Below are positions 28,542 through 37,844 of a stretch of DNA of 64,000 bases, piece after piece. The notes beneath the pieces are model-generated. The model worked only from the letters and a program-made list of their open reading frames with translations, searched no databases and had not been told where the DNA came from. Each line of letters starts with the position of its first letter. Positions within the stretch are counted from its first letter, which is position 1. The position numbers were made by a program, and so were the translations under genes. The stretch is from Psychromonas sp. L1A2 (GTDB taxonomy: Bacteria; Pseudomonadota; Gammaproteobacteria; Enterobacterales; Psychromonadaceae): assembly GCF_009828855.1 (NCBI RefSeq), contig NZ_WUAG01000001.1:930001-994000 (forward strand). Direction: 5' to 3'.

Positions 28542-30374
28542 ATGATCAAATTTAACTCTGATGCTTTTCTAAAAACAGTAACAAGCGAACCTGGTGTTTA
28601 CCGAATGTTCGACGATACAGATACCATCATCTATATCGGTAAAGCTAAAAACCTTAAAAAGCGTTTAGCGAGTTACTTTAGTCTTACCCAGAAACACCCT
28701 AAAACATTAGCACTCGTTAGCCATATTGTACGTATTGAAGTGACGATTACGCATACGGAAACAGAAGCGTTAATACTTGAACATAACTTCATTAAGCAAC
28801 ATAAACCCAAATATAATGTACTACTACGTGATGATAAATCTTACCCTTATCTGTTTTTAAGCGATCATAAACATCCTCAGCTGACGTTAGTTCGTTCACA
28901 AAACAAAAAGCGTAAAGGTACTTACTTTGGGCCTTATCCAAGTGGTGGGGCAGTACGTGAAAGCCTGCATTTAATGCAAAAACTGTTTCCTATACGTCAA
29001 TGCGAAGATAGTTATTATAAAAATCGTTCACGTCCTTGCCTACAGTATCAATTAAAACGCTGTTTAGGTCCTTGTGTTAATGCCATGCCAGAACAGGAAT
29101 ATACACACCAAGTGGAATTAGCGACTGCATTTTTACAAGGTAAAAGTCAGCATGTTATAGAGCAGTTAGTAACTGAAATGGAAACGGCTAGTAATACATT
29201 AGAATTTGAAAAAGCAGCGGTAAGGCGAGATCAAATTCAATCACTGAAAAAAGTACAAGAGCAGCAATGGGTCAGTGGTGAAGTTGAACAGTTAGATGTA
29301 TTAGGTTTTGCTTATCAGCATGGTGTGGCGAGTATCCACATGTTATTTATTCGCCAAGGGCGAGTATTAGGTAGTCGTAATTACTTCCCTAAAGTGCCTA
29401 AAAATAGTTCTCAAGAAGAAGTGCTTAGTAGCTTCTTAAGCCAATTTTATTTATCAGGACAAAACGGTAGAGCTATTCCTAGAGAAATTTTATTAACCGA
29501 TGACTTTGCGGATCGTGAGATATTTGAGGAGTTGTTCTCTGAGCACAGCGGTTATAAAACTAAACTTAAAATAACCATGCGTGGCGAGCGTTCACGTTTT
29601 ACTAAATTAGCAAAAACCAATGCAAATATTGCATTAAGCACCCATTTGAGTCAGCAAAAATCAATTCTACAACGTTATAACTTGCTAGAAGAAAAACTTG
29701 AATTAACTCAACCGATCAAACGTATGGAATGTTATGACATCTCACACATGATGGGCGAAAAAACCGTGGCATCCTGTGTGGTATTCAATCGAGAAGGCGC
29801 TAAAAAGTCAGATTATCGTCGATTTAATATTACAGGCATTACGCCAGGTGACGATTATGCGGCAATGGGGCAAGTACTCGCTAGACGTTTTAAAGATTTA
29901 CAAAGTGCAGAAACAACACCAGATATTATCTTTATCGATGGTGGGCTAGGGCAACTGAATCAAGCAGAAAATATCATTAGCTCGCTTGAACATAATTTCC
30001 CTGAGAAATACCCGTTATTGATTGGTATCGCTAAAGGTGTTGCACGAAAAGCGGGTGAAGAAACGTTGATCTTAGCGGATAGTCATGAAATTTTAGAAAT
30101 GAATAGTGATTCACCTGCATTACATCTTATCCAGCAAATACGTGATGAATCACATCGCTTTGCCATTATGGGCCATCGCCAACAACGAGACAAAGTAAGA
30201 CGAACCAGTACCTTAGAAGGGATTGCTGGCGTTGGCGCTAAACGACGTCAAATGCTACTCAATCATTTTGGAGGGTTACAAGGGGTGAAGTCGGCTAGTG
30301 TTGATGAATTAGCTAAGTTGAACGGCATAAGCAAAAGTTTAGCTGAAACTATTAACGAAGCACTGAATCATTAA
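28542..30374 (+). CDS. uvrC: Excinuclease ABC subunit C
   Basis: 610 residues. GIY-YIG nuclease domain at the N-terminus (PGVYRMFD, IYIGKAKNLKKRL), UVR motif (about 205-240), RNase H-like endonuclease half (CYDISHMMGEKTVASCVVF, FIDGGLGQL) and C-terminal tandem HhH domain (LEGIAGVGAKRRQMLL, LNGISKSLA). Makes both incisions in nucleotide excision repair with UvrB. Confidence 0.96.
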   Translation: MIKFNSDAFLKTVTSEPGVYRMFDDTDTIIYIGKAKNLKKRLASYFSLTQKHPKTLALVSHIVRIEVTITHTETEALILEHNFIKQHKPKYNVLLRDDKSYPYLFLSDHKHPQLTLVRSQNKKRKGTYFGPYPSGGAVRESLHLMQKLFPIRQCEDSYYKNRSRPCLQYQLKRCLGPCVNAMPEQEYTHQVELATAFLQGKSQHVIEQLVTEMETASNTLEFEKAAVRRDQIQSLKKVQEQQWVSGEVEQLDVLGFAYQHGVASIHMLFIRQGRVLGSRNYFPKVPKNSSQEEVLSSFLSQFYLSGQNGRAIPREILLTDDFADREIFEELFSEHSGYKTKLKITMRGERSRFTKLAKTNANIALSTHLSQQKSILQRYNLLEEKLELTQPIKRMECYDISHMMGEKTVASCVVFNREGAKKSDYRRFNITGITPGDDYAAMGQVLARRFKDLQSAETTPDIIFIDGGLGQLNQAENIISSLEHNFPEKYPLLIGIAKGVARKAGEETLILADSHEILEMNSDSPALHLIQQIRDESHRFAIMGHRQQRDKVRRTSTLEGIAGVGAKRRQMLLNHFGGLQGVKSASVDELAKLNGISKSLAETINEALNH

Positions 30375-30965
30375 CTAAATCAGTTTGAATAAAGTAAATC
30401 GTCTTTATATTAAATGCTTTATTGATAACTGTTGTTAACGAAAAAGATTCAGTGTTTTAATTAATAAATTTTCAAATTACTTTTAGCCTATACCGTTCAA
30501 TATGCTTTGTTCAGTCGTTAGCTTGGACTTCAAATCAAGGCGTAACATGTTGACAATACCTATTCCTTATCTTTATCTTTATCAAAGGTTGCAACGCAGA
30601 GTTGGTTTCAAGCTAACGACCTAGCGTGTAAGCGGTGAAGTAAACACCTCGTTGTTCGAAAGTATCGATTTAACCCGTTAGGTCTTCCTCTATCTGTCTA
30701 GAATCTGTTCATTTCACTGCTTGCTGAATGTTGTACTTTGAATGGTAACGGGTATAAGTTTTTTGTGTTTTTAATACAAACAAGATAAAAGTCAGATAAA
30801 TTTAGCGAAGCCATCGTTAATTTTTAACTACTTTCAGGTAAAACTGTTAAAAAACACATCAAGGCACTAAGCATTCGTTTTAATTGTTTATTTTATGAGT
30901 TAAGGGTTTGCAAATACAAAGCATAAAGTGCCAAAATAAGCAGGCATACCTTAAAGGATACATTA
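30375..30965. other. 591-base intergenic region uvrC-pgsA with an 11-bp inverted repeat
   Basis: No gene seen. TCGTTAGCTTG (30515-30525) and CAAGCTAACGA (30609-30619) are perfect inverse complements 83 bases apart, so part of the region may be a small decayed mobile element or a structured RNA. AAGGA (30953 onward) is the pgsA ribosome site. Confidence 0.5.
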
Positions 30966-31529
30966 ATGCTTAACATTCCCAATATACTGACTAGTTTTCG
31001 AATTCTTTTGATCCCCGTGTTTGTGGTTATATTTTACCTGCCAGCAGAATGGTCAGCACCTGCTGCGGCATTTATTTTTTGGCTCGCTGGTATAACAGAT
31101 TGGTTAGATGGTTATTTAGCTCGTCGTTTAAATCAACAAACTGCTTTTGGTGCATTTTTAGATCCCGTTGCGGATAAAATAATGGTCGCAGTGGCATTAG
31201 TCATGATCGTTGAACATTATGCGGTTATTTGGATAACCGTTCCTGCCATGATTATGATTTGCCGTGAAATTATTATCTCAGCACTACGAGAGTGGATGGC
31301 TGAATTAGGTGAAAGAGGTATTGTTGCTGTTTCTTGGATCGGTAAAGTGAAAACAGCATCACAAATGTTAGCGCTATTTTTATTAATTTGGCAATATTCA
31401 CCTGTAATGGAATGGGTAGGTTTTATTTTCTTATATGTTGCTACTGCATTAACATTATGGTCGATGATAGTTTATTTAAAAGCAGCATGGCCTTTGCTAA
31501 AAAAGAGCAATGAAAGCAAAGTAGATTAA
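30966..31529 (+). CDS. pgsA: CDP-diacylglycerol--glycerol-3-phosphate 3-phosphatidyltransferase
   Basis: 187 residues, multi-pass inner membrane. CDP-alcohol phosphotransferase signature D-x2-DG-x2-AR-x8-G-x3-D-x3-D ([10 protein letters not shown] ... [10 protein letters not shown]). First committed step of phosphatidylglycerol and cardiolipin synthesis. Lies between uvrC and the Gly-Cys-Leu tRNAs exactly as in E. coli. Confidence 0.95.
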   Translation: MLNIPNILTSFRILLIPVFVVIFYLPAEWSAPAAAFIFWLAGITDWLDGYLARRLNQQTAFGAFLDPVADKIMVAVALVMIVEHYAVIWITVPAMIMICREIIISALREWMAELGERGIVAVSWIGKVKTASQMLALFLLIWQYSPVMEWVGFIFLYVATALTLWSMIVYLKAAWPLLKKSNESKVD

Positions 31530-31637
31530 AGAAAGACTAAAAGCAGATTAATATAGGTTAAATTGGTGAATATCTAAACGCTTCGTCTAAAAAAACGTCG
31601 AACAACTTAAAAGAAGCAAAAAAGGTGATAATTTCTA

Positions 31638-31665
31638 TTGACTCATTGTGAAGAATCATTAGAAT
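31638..31665 (+). promoter_or_regulatory. Sigma-70 promoter of the Gly-Cys-Leu tRNA operon
   Basis: -35 TTGACT (31638-31643), 16-base spacer, -10 TAGAAT (31660-31665), then GCGC, a GC-rich discriminator as at the other tRNA operon. It lies 58 bases before tRNA-Gly. Confidence 0.8.
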
Positions 31666-31723
31666 GCGCACACATCGAGAGGGGAAACAGTTTACTAGTT
31701 CTTCTTGAGATAAACATAGTGAT

Positions 31724-31799
<76 letters not shown>

Positions 31800-31807
31800 A
31801 ATGTTTT

Positions 31808-31881
31808 GGCGGAATGGCAGAGTGGCCATGCAGTGGATTGCAAATCCATCCACCTCGGTTCGACTCCGGGTTCCGCCTCCA
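31808..31881 (+). tRNA. tRNA-Cys (anticodon GCA)
   Basis: 74 nt with encoded CCA. Acceptor GGCGGAA / TTCCGCC, anticodon loop TTGCAAA. Corresponds to cysT. Confidence 0.96.
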
Positions 31882-31892
31882 TTACAATCTTT

Positions 31893-31978
31893 GCCCGGGT
31901 GGTGAAATCGGTAGACACAAGGGATTTAAAATCCCTCGACTTATGGTCGTGACGGTTCAAGTCCGTCTCCGGGCACCA
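31893..31978 (+). tRNA. tRNA-Leu (anticodon TAA)
   Basis: 86 nt with encoded CCA. Class II tRNA with long variable arm; anticodon loop TTTAAAA. Corresponds to leuZ. It is the last intact tRNA before three broken 3' copies. Confidence 0.96.
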
Positions 31979-31990
31979 ATTTCATAAAAG

Positions 31991-32014
31991 AACCAGCTTA
32001 TAGCTGGTTTTTTT
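31991..32014 (+). terminator. Terminator of the Gly-Cys-Leu tRNA operon
   Basis: AACCAGCTTATAGCTGGTT plus T run, 12 bases past tRNA-Leu. The same terminator recurs after each of the three tRNA-Leu remnants (about 32201, 32375 and 32561). Confidence 0.9.
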
Positions 32015-32107
32015 ATATCTAAAATTTGAGTTTTTAGTTTATAAGCCAGTTTATAAGCGTTTAATTTATGCACTTATTATTTTAATCCAAGTACCAAGCT
32101 TAATGTG

Positions 32108-32188
32108 ATCGGGGGCCTGTGAACTTTGATAATAAAATCCCCGCATCTAATTCTGGCCGTGAAGGTTCAAGTCCGTCTCCGGGCACCA
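32108..32188 (+). pseudogene. tRNA-Leu 3' remnant 1
   Basis: Matches tRNA-Leu(TAA) from the anticodon arm to CCA: AAAATCCCC, then GTTCAAGTCCGTCTCCGGGC and ACCA. The 5' acceptor strand and D arm are lost, so it cannot fold as a tRNA. Followed by a copy of the operon terminator. Confidence 0.8.
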
Positions 32189-32280
32189 ATTTCATAAAAG
32201 AACCAGCTTATAGCTGGTTTTTTTATATCTGAAATTTGAGTTTCAGTTTATAAGCGTTTAAGTTATATCAAGCTGAATGC

Positions 32281-32362
32281 AATCGGGATTTCGTAAACTC
32301 TGATATTAAAATCCCCGCATCTAATTCTGGCCGTGACGGTTCAAGTCCGTCTCTGGGCACCA
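32281..32362 (+). pseudogene. tRNA-Leu 3' remnant 2
   Basis: Second copy of the 3' half (GTGACGGTTCAAGTCCGTCT then CTGGGCACCA; one change in the acceptor strand), again followed by the same terminator. 174 bases after remnant 1. Confidence 0.8.
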
Positions 32363-32467
32363 ATTTCATAAAAGAACCAGCTTATAGCTGGTTTTTTTAT
32401 ATCTAAAATTTGAGTTTTTAGTTTATAAGCCAGTTTATAAGCGTTTAATTTATGCCAAGCTTAATGC

Positions 32468-32548
32468 AATCGGAATTCTGTAAACTCTGATAAAAAATCC
32501 CCGCATCTAATTCTAGCCGTGACAGTTCAAGTCCGTCTCCGGATACCA
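32468..32548 (+). pseudogene. tRNA-Leu 3' remnant 3
   Basis: Third copy, the most diverged (acceptor end CCGGATACCA), with terminator copy at 32561-32584. 186 bases after remnant 2. Confidence 0.8.
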
Positions 32549-32588
32549 ATTTCATAAAAGAACCAGCTTATAGCTGGTTTTTTTATAT

Positions 32589-32940
32589 CAAAAATTGGAT
32601 TAGTAAATATTGTTCTTGTTTATACCTTTATACCTTTATTCCTTTATTCCTTTATTTCTCTATCACCTCCTTAAATTATCTAAATGAGTCATCAATTTAA
32701 TTTAGTCATGTAAGGTTATTGGTTTCAATAACCTTTATTAAGCTATTTAAAGAGGCCTGAGACGGTTTTTCTCTTTTTATTATATTGAGAGGTGGGCAGT
32801 TATTTATTTTCTCTAATAACGCTATTAACGGCTTTATTTAACGATTTCTATTTTATTAAAGTAAATTAATATGAAATAAATGATGTGATATCTGGCATGT
32901 GTTAGGTCTTTCTAGTTTGAGTGGTGTAAATCTCTATTAT
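32589..32940. other. 352-base AT-rich gap, nothing recognised
   Basis: Includes a short CCTTTATT-type direct repeat at about 32625-32660. No gene, terminator or structured element convinces me. Confidence 0.5.
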
Positions 32941-33298
32941 TTAACCTCAATGCTGGTTAATGAAAGCGGAATTTCATTTAAAATCATGGTTATATTTTTT
33001 ACTAGTCAGTGCCGTTAGTTTTACGTAGTTCAAGGCGAATTATTGAATTAATACCAAAAGAATTAATAAGGCGATCATTCTTGCTGGTTAAAATTACCCC
33101 TAACTGCGTTGTGAGTTTTGAAGTGAGATCAACTATCTCCTACAACTCACACCTTATTAGTGTTAATTTTTCCTGCGCAATCTCTGATCACTTATTTAAT
33201 TCCATTGGTATAATAACGGGTTATTGATAAATAATTTAACGTAGAAATCCCCGAAAATCACGGTGTTGTATCGCTTTACCTGCCCAGAACTGAGGTTA
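32941..33298. mobile_element. MITE-like element, copy 2, interrupted by a second MITE
   Basis: Ends TTAACCTCAATGCTGG and CCAGAACTGAGGTTA are the diverged inverted repeats of the element at 2580-2782, and the interior matches it on both flanks (TTTAAAATCAT, AATTATTGAA, GGTTATTGA, ATAATTTAACG). About 160 bases are inserted in the middle. A frame at 33009-33227 is therefore not a gene. Confidence 0.72.
33051..33211. mobile_element. Second MITE family, nested inside the first
   Basis: 161 bases with ends ATACCAAAAGAATTAATAAG and CTTATTTAATTCCATTGGTA, imperfect inverse complements. A third related copy lies at 34529-34639 and shares CGCAGGAAAAAT and TTAAATAAGTGATC (read on the other strand). Confidence 0.68.
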
Positions 33299-33499
33299 TT
33301 TACTTAATAAGTTGCTCTTTAGTCAGTTACTTTATCAGGTAACGTAGTGTCGATTATTCATACACCGAAGTAGGTATAACATAAGTTATGTTGTCTGAAA
33401 TGAAAAATAACCCCAAAGAGGTGTCGGGTTTCTTTTCACTTTGATTTCTTAAAACACATTAAAAAATCTATCTTATTGAAACTAAAGTGATATTTATCA

Positions 33500-33515
33500 T
33501 GGCATGGTATATGCT
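33500..33515 (+). promoter_or_regulatory. Sigma-54 (-24/-12) promoter of a PEP-CTERM gene
   Basis: TGGCATGGTATATGCT: GG (33501-33502), exactly ten bases, GC (33513-33514). It differs from the TGGCACG-N4-TTGC consensus at only two positions. It lies about 83 bases before the ATG. The other PEP-CTERM gene in the window has the same type of promoter. Confidence 0.72.
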
Positions 33516-33597
33516 TTATACTATCTTAGGAATACCTAAATAATCGTTTACATCTTGCCTACTAACATTAGCAATAGTGAACCAAAGGATAAAACAT

Positions 33598-34287
33598 ATG
33601 TTAAATTCAAAAAGACTTTTGATTGCTGTTACAACTAGCTTTTACTTAATGTCTGCATTAATCGCGACAAGTGCACAAGCTTCATTAATTACTACATCTC
33701 CAGAAACTATTATTAGTGTTTCTTTGGATGGTGACCTTAATTCAGCTGGTTCAGTTAGTAGTGGTTCATTATCTAGTACTGAAGTGATTGCACGTGAACG
33801 AGCTAATGAATCTCAAGAAGATTTACGTATTGCGACTTTTATTGATTTTGATTTAAGTTTCTTAACGTCAGATATCGTTAATGCTTCAACGTTCTCGGCA
33901 TTGTTTGAAATTGATTTTGTTTCTCGTCTTAATACTATCAATGATTTAAGTGTTTTATTAGGGCAAGTTGAAAGTGCATGGAGTGATGAGTCTGGTTCTT
34001 TGCCTTTATTTGAATATGCTGATTCATCAACTAATCAATCTGTAGTGGTAGATAACGTTAAGACTGATTCGTTTGACACTTATACTGTTGATGTAACGAG
34101 CATTATCCAAGATTGGGTAAACGGCGACACAGAAAACAATGGTTTTGTTATCTTCGGTTCAGAAACTGCTTTTCAAGGCGCTGGATTTAATAATGCATCA
34201 TTAGTTGTTGATGTACCTGAACCTTCTACTATTGCTATCTTTGCATTCGGCCTATTAGCTTTAGTATCTCGTAGAGTTAAGAAATAA
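33598..34287 (+). CDS. PEP-CTERM sorting-domain protein (DNRLRE-like)
   Basis: 229 residues from ATG 33598, chosen for the AAAGGA site 8 bases upstream (the frame to GTG 33577 has none). Signal peptide to about residue 30 (ATSAQA), a secreted beta-rich body with TVDVTSIIQDWVNGDTENNGF, typical of DNRLRE-type repeats, and a C-terminal PEP-CTERM tail: VPEPST, hydrophobic helix, RRVKK. Processed and anchored by an exosortase (not in this window) and usually linked to exopolysaccharide/biofilm. A sigma-54 promoter precedes it. Confidence 0.85.
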   Translation: MLNSKRLLIAVTTSFYLMSALIATSAQASLITTSPETIISVSLDGDLNSAGSVSSGSLSSTEVIARERANESQEDLRIATFIDFDLSFLTSDIVNASTFSALFEIDFVSRLNTINDLSVLLGQVESAWSDESGSLPLFEYADSSTNQSVVVDNVKTDSFDTYTVDVTSIIQDWVNGDTENNGFVIFGSETAFQGAGFNNASLVVDVPEPSTIAIFAFGLLALVSRRVKK

Positions 34288-34321
34288 CTTTAATCTTCGA
34301 ATCAATATTTGAATGATATAA

Positions 34322-34353
34322 AGCACCAATTGTGATGATTGGTGTTTTTTTTT
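34322..34353 (+). terminator. Terminator of the PEP-CTERM gene
   Basis: CACCAAT / ATTGGTG stem with a 7-base loop and nine T, about 35 bases past the stop. Confidence 0.88.
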
Positions 34354-34809
34354 ACTTGATGATTATAGGCAATACATTTCATAAATCAGATTTTATAATC
34401 GCTTCATCTGAATAGCCTTACCTAACAACCTGCTATTAAAATCTCCTTGCTACTTTGATTGCTTTGATAGTCTCAATTACTTTGGACGTTTCTATTGTTC
34501 AGTAATTTCATACCTTTTAAAAATCGTTATACCGATTACATTAAATAAGTGATCTAAATTTTACGCAGGAAAAATGACTTAGTTTAAGGCGTAAATTGAG
34601 GCCTTTCGAAGATTAACTTCGTTAATCGTCTATCGGTATGTTTGATATGACTGTAAATTGAAAAACTATTTAGTTGATGTGTTTTGTAGATCGGGTGTTT
34701 CATATTAATAAGGTTGTATTAGTTATTATCGTATTTTGGCTTAAATATTAAGTTTAAATATCTGATTTAAATGCTAGGTGTAAATTACAGTGAGGAATCT
34801 ACAGCTTAT
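34354..34809. other. 456-base intergenic region with one MITE copy
   Basis: Between two convergent genes. Apart from the element at 34529-34639 it is AT-rich DNA with nothing recognised. Confidence 0.5.
34529..34639. mobile_element. Third copy of the ATACC...GGTAT MITE family
   Basis: 111 bases from ATACCGATTACATTAAATAA to TATCGGTAT. Related to the element nested at 33051-33211 but shorter. Confidence 0.6.
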
Positions 34810-34844
34810 AAAAAAGCCCTTTATGAGAAACACATAAAGGGCTG
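34810..34844 (-). terminator. Terminator of the large nuclease gene
   Basis: Minus-strand hairpin AGCCCTTTATG / CATAAAGGGCT with T run, about 40 bases past the stop. Confidence 0.88.
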
Positions 34845-34883
34845 ATATTAATTGCTAATATAGAGTAAGCTTTAGCAGTTGCT

Positions 34884-37844
34884 TTAACTTTGTTGACGAC
34901 GTCTTAAACGCCATCCAGCAAAGCCTAGTAGTGATAACAATGTGAATATGTTGCTACTACCACCGCTAGTGTCGTCAGCGTTATTATCTGTATCTTCTTC
35001 TGTCGTTAACGTGTAGTCGTTTGTTGCAACTAATTCATCACCTATAAAGCTAGATACTGTTACATCTCCTGCGCTAGCCTCTTTTACTTCAACCGTTGCC
35101 CAGCCTTGTGTTATTTGCTCTTCAGTTAAGTCTATTGAACCCGTTTGGCTTGTTGCTGCTCGCGAACTTTCAACTTCTGAAATAACTGCATTTACATTGG
35201 TGCCTATTTGTAAACTATTGAAAGTAGAAGCGGTTAGATCAACAACTACAGTGAATGTACCATCTTCATCAATCGTTGTTGTTTGAACGGGCAATGAAAC
35301 AGGTTCACTTGGTAATGAAATACTTTCACCTAAATCACTCTCTATACCGAAGTTTAAAACGATGATAGCAGGATCGTGATCTGATGAACGGTAAGCATCG
35401 TTATAAATGTTTACATCACCAAAGTCGTAATCATATTGAAATAAACCGCTTTCTATTGAGTTAATATTCCAATGTGCAGCATCAACGACTAGTTCGCCAA
35501 GCTCTTCATCTACTAAAATGTAATCTAATGTACCGACTTCATCATTGAATGAGTAGCTTAAACCCTCTTCTTCAAATTTAGCTAGTGTATCGATATAGCC
35601 ATAACTCTCAGTTAATGTCGCACCATCTGGACCATGTAACTGTTCACCTAGCTCATCACTGTCACCACCAATATAAGTGTAAGCGGCAGCCTTAAGTTCA
35701 TAACCTGTTTCTGCATTATCTTGGTTGGTTAATAGTAGAAGCGGGTCTTCACTTGCATACGCATTTAGGTCACCCACAATCATGGTGTAACCTTCTTTCT
35801 CCGCTAAAGAGTTAGCTAATTGGAAAGCACCAGATACACGGAAGTTTTCACAGCTACCTTGTAAATCAGTATCGGCTAATTGTTCATCGTTTATAACATC
35901 TTCATAACAGGTAGAGCCTTTAGATTTTAAATGATTAACAGAAATCGTTAGTTTTTTATCTGTGCCAATCACTGTAAAAGTAGGCGTTACCGCGTCACGC
36001 ATGAAATTATCACCCGATTCAGAACCAGTCTCAGGTGCATGTTGTTGTGGCATTTCTATCACATCAAACTCATCTAAACTTAATTTATTAGCACGGTAGA
36101 TGGCTTGATTAGTAATGGCATCGGTACCGATGTAATCGTAGTCTTCACTAGACGCGATAGTGTATTGCTTATCTTCATCTAATGCTTCGTTTAATGCTGT
36201 TACCAACGCAACGATTGCGGAGTCTTCTGAAAAGCCATTATTTTCAACTTCCATTAACCCTACAAAGTCAGCATCAAGCGCAACTAATGCTGCGACAATT
36301 TTTGCTGTTTGCACTGCCAAATCATCTGCATTGTCAGCACCACGATTGCTACCGTTTGGATTTTCTGCACCGCCCACTTCTGAGTTAAAGTAGTTCAATA
36401 CGTTAAATGTAGCGATTTTTAGGTCACCAGACTCAATAACAGGTGCAACTGTTCGATCGACACCTTCATGATCAAAGTTTTCTGCTGTTAATTGATTATC
36501 AACATATAAACGGAATTCCGAGAATGAGTAACCAATAAAACCTTGCATACCGTCAACCGTTGCACCAACACGTAAATAATCCTCGGTTGTGCCAGTACCG
36601 TTATCTGCACCGAAATCTTCATACCAAGGCACGACTCCATCTTCAGCTTCTGTCGCTGTTTCAATAAATAGACGATTTAAAGCATTATTTTCCGTTTGTT
36701 CAATTGCGCCTGCTGATCCTGGGTTGTTATTTTGGTTCGGCTGACGGTTGATATCACCATGAGCAAGTACCATGTTGTTTCTGAAACTATCAAAGTCGAA
36801 ACCAAAAGTACGTGTGATTTTCATGTCAGAACCAGTGTTTAACTCGATAAACATACCTTCATAACGTTCTAAGGTATCTTCAAAATCATCATCAGTGTCT
36901 AACGTTTCTAATGTCGTTGCCGTCATTGGGTTATTACTACCCGTTGCCTCTACAAATTCAGCTGAAAGTTGTGTCCAATCAAAGGATTCTGTTGCTTGAC
37001 CATAAGCAACTACTTCATCGCCTACTGTTAAGTCTAAACCTGATACTGCACTGTAACTTACAAAAATACCATCGGATGTTGTTACGTCACCATCACCCGT
37101 TGCATCCTGCATAAAAAATCCAACAGGTAAGTCACTGCCTAAAGAAGCCGTTTGGATGTGTGTCACAATACCTGTTACTTTAAACACTTCTTCTGAGTCA
37201 AACTCAAAGTTATCAGGATCGGTGAATGGTGAACTTTCACCGTTACCTTGTAGTTGCATGATGGTAACTTCAGCATCAAATTCAGGTGCTGTTGCTTCTG
37301 CTACTTCACTTACCCCATTAATACTGCCTAGTCTACTTGAATCATCTTTAGCCAGTATTTCCCAATCTGCACTGTTGTAAACTGCTTTTGGAGTTTGGTC
37401 GAAAGAGCGCACTAATGTTACGTCTTTATTCCAATCTACATCATCAAATTCACCGGCGACATCATGTGCAACGCCATCGATAAACAAGGCAATGGGATCA
37501 TCACCGTTGAAGTTCACAGGGTTGCCACCTGATGTTTCATCTGCTTTATTCAATATTTCAGTGTCTGCTTGCGTATTTGCTATTACATATACGTCGCCAG
37601 CTTCAATTGTTACATCGCTTAAATCAAAAGTAGAACCTGTTGCTAAGTCTTCTAGTGGTACTCCACCGTTAGTACTATGAGCAATAGTGTAACCTGTAAG
37701 TGTTACTGCACTGCTACCTGTGTTTGCGATTTCAACTGCTTTATTAAAACCACTACCTTCAATAACTTCTGAAATGAAAATATCGGCTTGTGTTGGTGCT
37801 GAAAGAGCAAATGCTATACCTGCTGCTAATAAACTTTTATTCAT
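34884..37844 (-). CDS. Large extracellular nuclease, ExeM/NucH type, with GlyGly-CTERM tail
   Basis: 986 residues. Signal peptide (cleavage near PTQA), lamin-tail domain (about 20-150), OB-fold-like nuclease-associated domain (about 190-330), endonuclease/exonuclease/phosphatase domain from about 475 (LKIATFNVLNYF, MEVENNGF, VGDLNAYASEDP, SDHDPAIIVLNF), an Ig-like stretch, then GlyGly-CTERM: GGSS, hydrophobic helix, RLRRRQ, cut by a rhombosortase. Degrades extracellular DNA for phosphate, nucleosides or biofilm dispersal. Single-gene unit. Confidence 0.9.
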   Translation of the reverse strand: MNKSLLAAGIAFALSAPTQADIFISEVIEGSGFNKAVEIANTGSSAVTLTGYTIAHSTNGGVPLEDLATGSTFDLSDVTIEAGDVYVIANTQADTEILNKADETSGGNPVNFNGDDPIALFIDGVAHDVAGEFDDVDWNKDVTLVRSFDQTPKAVYNSADWEILAKDDSSRLGSINGVSEVAEATAPEFDAEVTIMQLQGNGESSPFTDPDNFEFDSEEVFKVTGIVTHIQTASLGSDLPVGFFMQDATGDGDVTTSDGIFVSYSAVSGLDLTVGDEVVAYGQATESFDWTQLSAEFVEATGSNNPMTATTLETLDTDDDFEDTLERYEGMFIELNTGSDMKITRTFGFDFDSFRNNMVLAHGDINRQPNQNNNPGSAGAIEQTENNALNRLFIETATEAEDGVVPWYEDFGADNGTGTTEDYLRVGATVDGMQGFIGYSFSEFRLYVDNQLTAENFDHEGVDRTVAPVIESGDLKIATFNVLNYFNSEVGGAENPNGSNRGADNADDLAVQTAKIVAALVALDADFVGLMEVENNGFSEDSAIVALVTALNEALDEDKQYTIASSEDYDYIGTDAITNQAIYRANKLSLDEFDVIEMPQQHAPETGSESGDNFMRDAVTPTFTVIGTDKKLTISVNHLKSKGSTCYEDVINDEQLADTDLQGSCENFRVSGAFQLANSLAEKEGYTMIVGDLNAYASEDPLLLLTNQDNAETGYELKAAAYTYIGGDSDELGEQLHGPDGATLTESYGYIDTLAKFEEEGLSYSFNDEVGTLDYILVDEELGELVVDAAHWNINSIESGLFQYDYDFGDVNIYNDAYRSSDHDPAIIVLNFGIESDLGESISLPSEPVSLPVQTTTIDEDGTFTVVVDLTASTFNSLQIGTNVNAVISEVESSRAATSQTGSIDLTEEQITQGWATVEVKEASAGDVTVSSFIGDELVATNDYTLTTEEDTDNNADDTSGGSSNIFTLLSLLGFAGWRLRRRQQS

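Larger units (their letters stand above)
31979..32588 (+). repeat. Tandem array of tRNA-Leu 3' half plus terminator units
   Basis: Units of 210, 174 and 186 bases, each ending in the tRNA 3' end, ATTTCATAAAAG and the same terminator, then TTGAGTTT-rich spacer. Repeated scars of integration at a tRNA 3' end, or unequal crossing-over, would both give this. Confidence 0.75.

Noticed and set aside
33009-33227. 72-residue frame
   Set aside because: Spans the junction of two nested MITEs.
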